DNA of 7,631 nucleotides from Erysipelotrichaceae bacterium (lineage in GTDB: Bacteria; Bacillota_I; Bacilli_A; Erysipelotrichales; Erysipelotrichaceae), in contig JAFOMB010000160.1 of the NCBI GenBank assembly GCA_017419065.1, positions 1 through 7,631 of the forward strand. The letters are read 5' to 3'. The notes beneath the pieces are model-generated. The model saw only the letters and a program-made list of their open reading frames with translations. It was not told the DNA's origin and made no database searches. Shown in pieces: positions 1 through 6,015 of the stretch. The translations under genes were made by a program, and so were the position numbers. Position 1 is the first letter of the stretch. Every line of letters begins with the position of its first letter.

Positions 1-1065
1 CTGGAGATGGAAAGAGACTTCGAAGAGGAAGACTATGATGAAGACTCTACGGTCTGCGATGTCGTATACCGGAACGGAGAAGACAGGATGATCGTCTCCT
101 ACTACTATGAAGATTACGAAGCGCTGGAAGATGATCGCATCACCGCCTATGTCTATGAAACGAAAGGGGGAGAAAGACTCTGCTTCCCGGTAGAAGAACC
201 TTCCCCGGAGAAAGTCAGAGATACCTACCGCTCTGTCATGGCCGAAGAGATGATGCCGGTATTCAACCTGGCCAATGCCCTGATCATCCTGGCTGTCTCC
301 CTGGCCATCGTCTTATTCTATTCCACTTTCTTTTCAACTTATGAGAAGTGCTGGTTCTTATCGATCATGGTGCTGGCCACGATCTTCGCCGTTCTCTTCC
401 CGGAAGAGAGCGCGAACGGGGTCAACGGCATCTGGATCATGCTGCTGTATCTGCTGGATACTTTCTTGAATATCCTTTGTGAACTGCTGATATCCAAGCA
501 GTCGAGATATAACTTCCTGGTCTCTGTCCTGGTTGAGATCACAGAGATCGCGATCTCCCTGGTCCTCATGTACCGCTTTGCGACCATGGCCGTCACCCTC
601 TTCTTCTGGCTGCCGATCGATATCCTGAGCTTCATCAACTGGACGAAACACAAGGACGATGAAGAAGACGAACTCACGATGGTCAGAAGACTCAAGGGCT
701 ATCAGGAAGTCCTCATCATCATCGCCATCATCGTCTGGACCTTTGTCGTCGGCTACTTCTTAAGCGGTCTCGATATCGCGTCCGACTTCATACAGAATCG
801 GACCCTGGAACTCTGGATCATCTACCTTGATGCCTGCGCGAGTGCGGTAGGCATCGCCAACGGCTTATTCATCTTCTTCCGTTTACGGGAGCAGTGGATC
901 GCCTGGTATATCTGTGCCCTCTTAGAAGCCATCATGAACATCCTGGCCGGCCAGTATGTCCTGCTCATCTTAAAGCTCGGCTACTTCACCAACACCACCT
1001 ACGGCTACATCAAGTGGAGCCGCTACATCAAAACACATAAAGAAGAGGCGAATTCACTGTTCTGA
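1..1065 (+). CDS. pnuC: PnuC-family nicotinamide riboside/NMN-type transporter with N-terminal extension, 5' end possibly outside window
   Basis: This is an integral membrane protein of the PnuC family, whose members take up NAD precursors such as nicotinamide riboside by facilitated diffusion. The PnuC part begins near residue 107 (counting ATG at 7 as residue 1). It shows about seven to eight hydrophobic segments (roughly 115-132, 141-163, 168-189, 192-211, 233-254, 270-292, 297-328), the aromatic stretch FWLPIDILSFINW (200-212), the REQWIAW motif (294-300) and the closing LGYFTNTTYGYIKW (324-337). Residues 1-83 are an extra, very acidic, tyrosine-rich soluble region, followed by an extra membrane segment (about 85-107); ordinary PnuC proteins lack both. 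The frame stays open to the first base of the window and no well-spaced ribosome site precedes the ATG at 7, so the true start may lie upstream. Substrate is inferred from family only. No clear terminator follows, so read-through into efp is possible. Confidence 0.82.
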   Translation: MEMERDFEEEDYDEDSTVCDVVYRNGEDRMIVSYYYEDYEALEDDRITAYVYETKGGERLCFPVEEPSPEKVRDTYRSVMAEEMMPVFNLANALIILAVSLAIVLFYSTFFSTYEKCWFLSIMVLATIFAVLFPEESANGVNGIWIMLLYLLDTFLNILCELLISKQSRYNFLVSVLVEITEIAISLVLMYRFATMAVTLFFWLPIDILSFINWTKHKDDEEDELTMVRRLKGYQEVLIIIAIIVWTFVVGYFLSGLDIASDFIQNRTLELWIIYLDACASAVGIANGLFIFFRLREQWIAWYICALLEAIMNILAGQYVLLILKLGYFTNTTYGYIKWSRYIKTHKEEANSLF

Positions 1066-1095
1066 TTGTGTTTTTCACACGAAATTTGATAGAAT
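1066..1095 (+). promoter_or_regulatory. Possible promoter for efp
   Basis: A TTGTGT hexamer (1066-1071) and a TAGAAT hexamer (1090-1095) are separated by 18 bases and lie 30 bases before the efp start codon. The 4-bp inverted repeat GTGT-ttttc-ACAC (1068-1080) overlaps the spacer but is too weak to call a terminator or operator. The assignment rests on hexamer likeness only. Confidence 0.4.
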
Positions 1096-1124
1096 AATTC
1101 AGTAATAGACAGGAGAAAAATATT

Positions 1125-1682
1125 ATGGCAATTGAAGCAGGCGATTTTAAAACAGGATTAACACTCATCGTCGACGGCGATCCGTGGGTCGTCTTGGACT
1201 TCCAGCATGTAAAACCGGGAAAGGGTGCCGCTATCCTGCGCACCAAGATGAAAAACCTCAAGACCGGTGTCACTCAGGAGAGAAATTTCAACGCGAACGT
1301 CAAGTTCGAAGCGGCAAACATCGAAAAGAGAAACGTCAACTTCTCCTATGAAGTCGACGGCACCTACACCTTCATGGATATGACCACTTTCGATACCTAT
1401 GACCTCACTGCTCAGCAGATCGGTGACAACAAGTACTACATCACTGACGGTCTGGAAGTACAGCTGGTCTTATTCGAAGGCGCTGTCTTAACCGTCAGTG
1501 TTCCGGCAGCTGTCAATCTGACCGTTACAGAGACGACACCGGCCGTCAAGGGCGCTCCTTCCACACAGCTGAAGGACGCGACGACAGAGACAGGTCTCAC
1601 CCTCAGAGTTCCGCAGTTCATCGAACAGGGTGAAGTCATCATCGTCACGACAGCCGACGGCAAGTATTCCTCAAGAGCTTAA
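1125..1682 (+). CDS. efp: Elongation factor P
   Basis: EF-P binds the ribosome between the P and E sites and relieves stalling at polyproline stretches. The 185-residue length is normal and the three domains are in order: KOW-like N-domain (about 1-63), middle OB domain (about 64-125) and C-terminal OB domain ending YSSRA. The loop that reaches the peptidyl-transferase centre reads HVKPGKGAA, with the modifiable lysine at residue 33, equivalent to B. subtilis Lys32. The segment LDFQHVKPGKGAA is of the Bacillus type, whose lysine carries 5-aminopentanol, rather than the EpmA/B lysine-modified or EarP arginine-modified types; this is inferred from resemblance. The start is fixed by AGGAGA (1111-1116), 8 bases upstream. 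The gene ends inside its own terminator and is followed after 20 bases by a reductase likely to act on it. Confidence 0.97.
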   Translation: MAIEAGDFKTGLTLIVDGDPWVVLDFQHVKPGKGAAILRTKMKNLKTGVTQERNFNANVKFEAANIEKRNVNFSYEVDGTYTFMDMTTFDTYDLTAQQIGDNKYYITDGLEVQLVLFEGAVLTVSVPAAVNLTVTETTPAVKGAPSTQLKDATTETGLTLRVPQFIEQGEVIIVTTADGKYSSRA

Positions 1683-1696
1683 TATAAGCTCTTTTT
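1673..1696 (+). terminator. Intrinsic terminator overlapping the efp stop codon
   Basis: AAGAGCTT (1673-1680) pairs perfectly with AAGCTCTT (1686-1693) around the loop AATAT, with one more A-T pair possible inside, and a run of five T follows (1692-1696). The stop codon TAA (1680-1682) lies in the hairpin. The stem has only three G-C pairs, so termination is probably partial. The next gene begins seven bases after the T run. Confidence 0.75.
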
Positions 1697-1702
1697 CATA
1701 GT

Positions 1703-2449
1703 ATGGGAAAGACTGTCCTGATCACCGGTGCCTCAGGAGGCATCGGCAGCGCCATCGCCCTGGAACTGGCGAAGGAAGGCTGTGACATCGCCGTCCATTA
1801 CTTCTCGAATAGAGAGAAAGCGGAAACCCTGGCAGAGGAGATCAGAAGAGACTGTAACGTGAATACTCTTTCTGTACAGGCGGATGTTTCAAAGGAAGAG
1901 GAAGTCGTAGAGATGGTGAAAGCCATCGAGGAACACCTGGGTCCTGTCGATATCCTGATCAACAACGCCGGTATCGACATGCCGAATCTCTTCTCTTTGA
2001 AGACAGCAGAAGAATTCCGCAGGGTCCTCGATGTCAATACGGTAGGGGCCTATAACTGTGCCAGAGCTGTCACTCCTTCCATGAAGGAGAGAGGTTATGG
2101 ACGCATCATCAACATCGCCTCCACCAACGGCATCAACACCTACTATCCGATGTGCTTCGACTATGATGCCTCCAAGGCCGCTTTGATCTCCCTGACCCAC
2201 AATCTGGCTGTCCAGCTTTCTCCGGATATCCATGTGAACGCGGTGGCTCCGGGTTTCATCGGTACCGAGAAGGAACTGGAAGGCTATGACGAAGAATTCC
2301 TGAAAGAGGAAGAAGAAAAGATCTTAGTAAAAAGATACGGGAAACCGGAAGAGGTGGCACACCTCATCAGGTTCCTCGTATCTTCAGAAGCAGATTTTAT
2401 CAACAACACCGTCATCCGTATCGATGGCGGACAGATAGGAAGCGTATAG
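1703..2449 (+). CDS. Short-chain dehydrogenase/reductase, candidate EF-P 5-aminopentanone reductase (YmfI-like)
   Basis: This is a classical SDR of 248 residues, the usual length. It has the cofactor motif TGASGGIG (8-15), NNAG (87-90), the catalytic tetrad N112, S140, Y154 and K158 (YDASK), and a closing IDGG. The HYFSNR segment after the second strand, with R37, suggests NADPH. FabG (3-oxoacyl-ACP reductase) is the default annotation. In B. subtilis, however, the FabG paralogue YmfI reduces the 5-aminopentanone carbonyl on EF-P to 5-aminopentanol, and this gene begins 20 bases after efp with no fatty-acid genes nearby, so an EF-P role is more likely. This is inference. The start is forced: an in-frame stop at 1685-1687 precedes it and the Rossmann strand begins at residue 3. 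No Shine-Dalgarno is visible, so expression may be weak, by reinitiation or from a near-leaderless transcript. Confidence 0.9.
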   Translation: MGKTVLITGASGGIGSAIALELAKEGCDIAVHYFSNREKAETLAEEIRRDCNVNTLSVQADVSKEEEVVEMVKAIEEHLGPVDILINNAGIDMPNLFSLKTAEEFRRVLDVNTVGAYNCARAVTPSMKERGYGRIINIASTNGINTYYPMCFDYDASKAALISLTHNLAVQLSPDIHVNAVAPGFIGTEKELEGYDEEFLKEEEEKILVKRYGKPEEVAHLIRFLVSSEADFINNTVIRIDGGQIGSV

Positions 2450-2460
2450 CTTCCTTTTTT
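2438..2460 (+). terminator. Intrinsic terminator overlapping the SDR stop codon
   Basis: GGAAGC (2438-2443) pairs with GCTTCC (2449-2454) around the loop GTATA, followed by six T (2455-2460). The stop codon TAG (2447-2449) sits in the loop and the first base of the 3' arm. The convergent ATPase gene ends at 2459 inside the T run. On the minus strand the hairpin lacks a good T run, so it serves mainly the plus strand. Confidence 0.85.
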
Positions 2461-3667
2461 AATCCCACCGGTTCATAAGCAGAAAATCCGGCACAGAACA
2501 GTGCCGTATCCCGTCACGGCTTCTATCGAAACTGTCCATCGACAGGACGTATTTCGGATAGTTGTCCGGTATGTTCCGGAGAACGCCGAATTCTCTTTCG
2601 ATGGTTTCTTCAGAAGCGAGAAGATAGGAAACCTGGACGTAGATCTTTTCCGATCCCTTTTCAGCGACGAAGTCGATCTCTTTGTCACCGCTCTTTCCGG
2701 TATAGACCGTATATCCTCTTCTAATCAGTTCCATACAGACGATATTCTCCAGAAGCTGATCGATATCCCGCACATTGCCTCCGAAAACAGCCTCCCGGAA
2801 ACCGTGGTCTTCAATATAGTATTTCTCGCTCACAGAGAGGATCTTCTTTCCCGGAATATCCTGACGGTCTACCCGGCAGAACAGATTGGCATTACAGCAG
2901 GCTCTGATATAGTTGAGAACAGTCTCCGGTGCGACCTTCCGGTTCTCGCTTCGGAAGTAATCGGAGATGCTTTTGGCACTGAAGGTATGGCCGACATTCG
3001 CCATGACATAAGTGATGACCCTCTCCAGAAGATCGACGTCGCGGATACTGTTATAGCGGACGACATCCTTGAGAATGATGGAGTGGTAGACATCTCTGAG
3101 ATACTGGAAGATCACTGTCTTGTCATCCGGAAGAGCGGTGATAAACGGCATGCCTCCGGATTCCAGATAACGCCGGAAGGATCCGCTGATGTCCTTTCTT
3201 TCCGGGTCGATGCCCTCCAGGTATTCTTCAAAGGAAAACGGATAGATCACAAATTCCACATACCTTCCTCCGAGATAAGTGGCCAGATCTCCGGAAAGGA
3301 GTTTGGCATTGGAACCGGTGATATAGATATCGCAGTCGCAGTCGACACGCAGCGAATTGACACATTTCTCCCAGTCTTTCACTTCCTGGATCTCATCAAA
3401 GAAGAGATACACTTTCCCTGTCAGGGAAGAGATCCTGTTTCGGATTTCAGCGTAAAGAGCCTCTGCTGTGGTGAAAGGCGCGTTGGAAAGGGATTCGAAA
3501 TTGAAGCTGATGATCTGTTCCGAAGCAATTCCTCTTTTTATCAGTTCTTCTTTGATCATCTCCAGCATGACTGATTTTCCGGAACGTCTGATCCCGGTGA
3601 GGACTTTGATGAGTTCGTTTCCGATAAAAGGACGTATGCGTTCCATGTAACGTTCACGCTTGATCAT
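2459..3667 (-). CDS. DUF4143-type AAA ATPase with C-terminal nuclease-like domain
   Basis: This is a 402-residue member of the widespread P-loop ATPase family that pairs an archaeal-type AAA domain with a DUF4143 C-terminal region; its cellular role is unknown. Visible features are Walker A GIRRSGKS (25-32), Walker B VYLFFDEIQ (86-94 region, acidic pair D91-E92), a sensor-like TGSNA (117-121), a helix-turn-helix-like stretch (about 230-262) and a C-terminal fold with E307, D332 (EIDF) and Q345 (YVQVS), resembling a PD-(D/E)XK nuclease. The last motif reads QVS rather than the catalytic EVK, so cleavage activity is doubtful. The start at 3667 is chosen because AGGAGG (3680-3675) lies seven bases ahead; an upstream ATG at 3730 would add 21 residues encoded by promoter and operator DNA and is rejected. 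The gene has its own promoter and three palindromic operators, and sits between probable EF-P modification genes as an accessory insertion. Confidence 0.92.
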   Translation of the reverse strand: MIKRERYMERIRPFIGNELIKVLTGIRRSGKSVMLEMIKEELIKRGIASEQIISFNFESLSNAPFTTAEALYAEIRNRISSLTGKVYLFFDEIQEVKDWEKCVNSLRVDCDCDIYITGSNAKLLSGDLATYLGGRYVEFVIYPFSFEEYLEGIDPERKDISGSFRRYLESGGMPFITALPDDKTVIFQYLRDVYHSIILKDVVRYNSIRDVDLLERVITYVMANVGHTFSAKSISDYFRSENRKVAPETVLNYIRACCNANLFCRVDRQDIPGKKILSVSEKYYIEDHGFREAVFGGNVRDIDQLLENIVCMELIRRGYTVYTGKSGDKEIDFVAEKGSEKIYVQVSYLLASEETIEREFGVLRNIPDNYPKYVLSMDSFDRSRDGIRHCSVPDFLLMNRWD

Positions 3668-3689
3668 AGACATCCCTCCTCTCATCTGT

Positions 3690-3698
3690 ATTATATCA
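3690..3698 (-). promoter_or_regulatory. Extended -10 promoter of the AAA ATPase gene
   Basis: Read on the minus strand the site is TGATATAAT: a perfect TATAAT (3695-3690) preceded by TG at the extended -10 position (3698-3697). No good -35 is seen 16-18 bases upstream, as is common for extended -10 promoters. The TG is also the last two bases of the operator-1 core, so a bound protein would cover the promoter. The predicted transcript starts near 3683, just ahead of the AGGAGG. Confidence 0.7.
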
Positions 3699-3709
3699 GT
3701 TATAACTGA
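3696..3709. promoter_or_regulatory. Palindromic operator, copy 1
   Basis: A perfect 14-bp palindrome, TCAGTTATAACTGA, lies in the spacer of the ATPase promoter and overlaps the TG of the extended -10. It is the promoter-proximal copy of three with identical cores at a 40-bp period. A homodimeric regulator is the likely ligand. Confidence 0.75.
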
Positions 3710-3729
3710 AGAAAATATAAAAAAAAACA

Positions 3730-3755
3730 ATTCTTTCAGTTATAACTGAAAGAAT
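3730..3755. promoter_or_regulatory. Palindromic operator, copy 2 (26-bp perfect palindrome)
   Basis: The same 14-bp core (3736-3749) is embedded in a perfect palindrome of 26 bp, extended outward by ATTCTT on the left and AAGAAT on the right. It is the most symmetric of the three and so probably the strongest site. It lies 40 bp upstream of copy 1 relative to the ATPase gene. Confidence 0.75.
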
Positions 3756-3774
3756 GAATGAAAACAGATATTTC

Positions 3775-3790
3775 TTCAGTTATAACTGAA
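3775..3790. promoter_or_regulatory. Palindromic operator, copy 3
   Basis: The same 14-bp core (3776-3789) has one extra symmetric pair on each side, giving 16 bp. It is exactly 40 bp from copy 2 and lies just past the terminator of the YnbB-like gene, so the array fills the space between the two minus-strand genes. Confidence 0.75.
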
Positions 3791-3792
3791 AG

Positions 3793-3812
3793 AAAAAGAC
3801 CCTTCGGTCTTT
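3793..3812 (-). terminator. Intrinsic terminator overlapping the ynbB-like stop codon
   Basis: On the minus strand AAAGACC (3812-3806) pairs with GGTCTTT (3801-3795) around the loop GAAG, with a T run at 3797-3793. The stop codon TAA (3813-3811) enters the 5' arm. It separates the YnbB-like gene from the downstream operator array and ATPase gene. Confidence 0.85.
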
Positions 3813-5064
3813 ATTTCTTTCTGACTTTTGTAAGAGCGGCCATGATGCCGAGCTTTCCATACTCATAGGTCAGTCCTCCCTGCATGTACAGCGTATACGG
3901 AGGGATGACCGGCGCATCGGCACTCAGTTCGATCGTGCTTCCCTGGGTGAAGGAACCGGCCGCCATGACTTCCTCGAAAGGATATCCCGGCATCGGTGCC
4001 GGCAGGACTCTGACGAAGGAGTCGATCGGGGAGGATTCCTGGATGCCCTGAGTGAACTTCACGAGGGAATCCTCATCTCCGAGTTCTACCGTCTGGATGA
4101 TGTCCGTTCTTTTTTCATCGTATCCCGGAGAGACGTTTTCATAACCGAGTTTCTCCATCATATAGGCCGCAAAGACAGCCGTCTTCAAAGCACTGTTGAC
4201 AGCCTTCGGCGCCATGAAGATGCCCTTGAAGAAAGCGTTGTTCTGATTGAAGTTGGCCCCCTGTTCCTTTCCGATGCCCGGAGAGGTGAGACGGTCGGCC
4301 ACCATGTCGACATACTTCTTCTTACCGGCGATGTAGCCTCCGGTAGAAGCCACGCCTCCTCCTAAGTTTTTCATCAGGGAACCGACCACGACATCAGCTC
4401 CGATGTCCCCGGCTTCCTTTTCCTCGACAAGTTCGCCATAGCAGTTGTCGATCATGATGATGACCTCTTCATTGACTTCTCTTATTTTTTCAATGAGATG
4501 GCCTATTTTATCTAATGTCAGAGACAGTCTATGCGAATAGCCTCTGGAGCGCTGTATCTCGACGAGCTTCACATCTCTTTTCTTCAGTCTTTCAACGATC
4601 TTCTCCTCATCGAATTCATTGTCGATGAGATCGATCTGTTCATACTTCACGCCATAGGCCTTTAAGGACTGAGTAGAGTCTCCGATGAGACCGATCATCT
4701 CCTGTAAAGAATCATATGGCGTTCCCGTCAGGGAGATCATCGTATCCCCGTGCTTCAGAAGGGCCGAGAAAGCCAGGTACAGGGCGTTTGTGCCGGACAT
4801 GATATGAGGTCTCACCAGGGCGTCTTCCGTCCCCAGAACGGCCGAAAAGATCTTCTCGAGCTTATCACGGCCCGGGTCGTAGTTCCCGTATCCGTTGATA
4901 TCCGCAAAGTCGCTGTAGGAGACCTTGTTTTCAAGGAAGGCCGATAGGACCTTGTCGGAATTGACCATACAGATCCTGTCCAGTTCCTGATAGACATCCT
5001 TCAGGTCTTCTTCCGCCTGCAGGGAGAGTTCCCATACTTCTCTATCTATTTCATTTCTGATCAT
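3811..5064 (-). CDS. ynbB: PLP-dependent methionine gamma-lyase-family protein, YnbB-like ('aluminium resistance protein')
   Basis: This is a 417-residue fold-type I PLP enzyme of the Met_gamma_lyase/aluminium-resistance family to which B. subtilis YnbB belongs, at about the family's normal length. Visible features are GYGNYD (58-63), the cofactor-phosphate loop SGTNAL (90-95), DNCYGE (206-211, with the Asp that contacts the pyridine nitrogen) and SLMKNLGGG (229-237), where K232 should form the Schiff base. Automated names (methionine gamma-lyase, aluminium resistance) are poorly supported. In B. subtilis ynbB is required for 5-aminopentanolylation of EF-P, and efp and a YmfI-like SDR lie just over 1 kb away, so I infer a role in making that modification. 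The ATG at 5064 is preceded by GAGGTG (5075-5070), five bases away. The gene is divergent from a lipoprotein gene and ends in its own terminator. Confidence 0.9.
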   Translation of the reverse strand: MIRNEIDREVWELSLQAEEDLKDVYQELDRICMVNSDKVLSAFLENKVSYSDFADINGYGNYDPGRDKLEKIFSAVLGTEDALVRPHIMSGTNALYLAFSALLKHGDTMISLTGTPYDSLQEMIGLIGDSTQSLKAYGVKYEQIDLIDNEFDEEKIVERLKKRDVKLVEIQRSRGYSHRLSLTLDKIGHLIEKIREVNEEVIIMIDNCYGELVEEKEAGDIGADVVVGSLMKNLGGGVASTGGYIAGKKKYVDMVADRLTSPGIGKEQGANFNQNNAFFKGIFMAPKAVNSALKTAVFAAYMMEKLGYENVSPGYDEKRTDIIQTVELGDEDSLVKFTQGIQESSPIDSFVRVLPAPMPGYPFEEVMAAGSFTQGSTIELSADAPVIPPYTLYMQGGLTYEYGKLGIMAALTKVRKK

Positions 5065-5084
5065 AGTTTCACCTCAACGATACT

Positions 5085-5090
5085 ATTATA
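5085..5090 (-). promoter_or_regulatory. -10 element of the ynbB-like gene
   Basis: A perfect TATAAT on the minus strand (5090-5085) lies ten bases ahead of the GAGGTG ribosome site, which gives a short leader. No convincing -35 is seen 16-18 bases upstream. The promoter of the divergent lipoprotein gene must share the region 5065-5179, but no clear hexamers can be assigned to it. Confidence 0.55.
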
Positions 5091-5179
5091 ACGGGTTTAT
5101 ATGGATAGGGAAGAGAATGAGGAGAAGTCCCGAAAGGAAAAGTGGTAGTATGAAAAAGTGCACAGTGAAGGGGAAGAAA

Positions 5180-5938
5180 ATGAAAAGAGTCCTATATCTG
5201 CTTCTGATTCTATTGCTTCTGGCGGGCTGCGGACCGGTCAAAAACCAGAATACCGTTCTCAACGAGAGATTCCTCTCCTCATTAGACAGCCTTGATAACT
5301 ATGACAGAAAGAACGTCGAAGCCAGGGAAGAAAAAACGGAGACGGGTACCACCGGCTGGGACAGGAACATCTACGGTGTCTACGGTTATGATGATAAGAA
5401 CAGGGTCGTGCGCTACAGTATCTACTACGCTCCGGAAGACCTCCTGATCCGGGATATCCATTACTACTATAAAAACAGTGACATAAACTACTACAAGGCA
5501 GTCCTTGAATACAACAGAGACTTTTACGATCATATGGAGGACTATGATCTCTCTCCTGAATTCTATGGGAACAACGAAGTAAAATACGTCATATATCAGG
5601 GAGAAGTCAATCAGCTGGGAAAAATGCCTTTCATTGAACACTACTATTATCCGGACGGCCAATACGGGAAACGCGAGGTCCTGTTAAACGAAAGCGGGGG
5701 AGAGGATGTCCACGCAGAAAGCTATGATGCTGACGGCAATCTTCTGTCGGAACGGATTGAGACAGCAGACGGCTTGATCAGGACATCTCTTATTCAGGAA
5801 TATGAAGACGGTGTACTGAAAGAGAAATGGTTCTATGACTATGTCCAGGGATTCTGCGAAAACACGGAATATAAGAACGGGGAAGTCATCGAGGAGAAGT
5901 CCTGGAAGATCGATGAACACGGCAATTATGTCGAATAG
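5180..5938 (+). CDS. Lipoprotein of unknown function with YD/MORN-like C-terminal repeats
   Basis: Function is not recognised. The protein starts with a short lipoprotein signal, MKRVLYLLLILLLLAGC, with lipobox LAGC and lipidated Cys17, so it should be anchored on the outer face of the cytoplasmic membrane. The mature part is hydrophilic and tyrosine- and acid-rich. Its C-terminal third carries loose repeats of Y-(D/E)-x-D/N-G-x-L/V type (YDADGNL 182-188, YEDGVL 208-213, YKNGEV 231-236, DEHGNY 245-250), resembling MORN_2 or YD repeats, which suggests a beta-rich exposed fold. The start at 5180 is chosen for AAGGGG (5168-5173), six bases upstream. ATG at 5150 would add ten basic residues to the signal and is also plausible, whereas ATG at 5117 is less so. 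It is divergent from the YnbB-like gene and ends in its own terminator. Confidence 0.82.
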   Translation: MKRVLYLLLILLLLAGCGPVKNQNTVLNERFLSSLDSLDNYDRKNVEAREEKTETGTTGWDRNIYGVYGYDDKNRVVRYSIYYAPEDLLIRDIHYYYKNSDINYYKAVLEYNRDFYDHMEDYDLSPEFYGNNEVKYVIYQGEVNQLGKMPFIEHYYYPDGQYGKREVLLNESGGEDVHAESYDADGNLLSERIETADGLIRTSLIQEYEDGVLKEKWFYDYVQGFCENTEYKNGEVIEEKSWKIDEHGNYVE

Positions 5939-5956
5939 AGGCTCACGCCTCTTTTT
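5937..5956 (+). terminator. Intrinsic terminator overlapping the lipoprotein stop codon
   Basis: AGAGGC (5937-5942) pairs with GCCTCT (5947-5952) around the loop TCAC, and a T run covers 5952-5956. The last two bases of the stop codon TAG (5936-5938) form the base of the stem. Confidence 0.88.
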
Positions 5957-6015
5957 GTTTAGAAAGGTAAATGAAAAGAGTGCATTTTATACGCCATATC
6001 GTCCTATTCAGTAAA

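Noticed and set aside
1068..1080. GTGT-ttttc-ACAC hairpin between pnuC and efp as a terminator
   Set aside because: The stem is four pairs and no T run follows.
2501..3574. Long plus-strand open frame (357 codons) opposite the ATPase gene
   Set aside because: It is antisense to a gene with Walker motifs and a good ribosome site. Its translation has no recognisable domain, and the open frame follows from the codon use of the real gene.
3668..3730. ATPase start at ATG 3730, adding 21 residues
   Set aside because: The extra residues are encoded by the operator and promoter bases, while AGGAGG is seven bases from the ATG at 3667.
3696..3789. CRISPR-like array
   Set aside because: Repeats are only 14 bp, fully palindromic and three in number, and they sit in a promoter. 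No cas genes are present and the spacers do not resemble foreign DNA captures.
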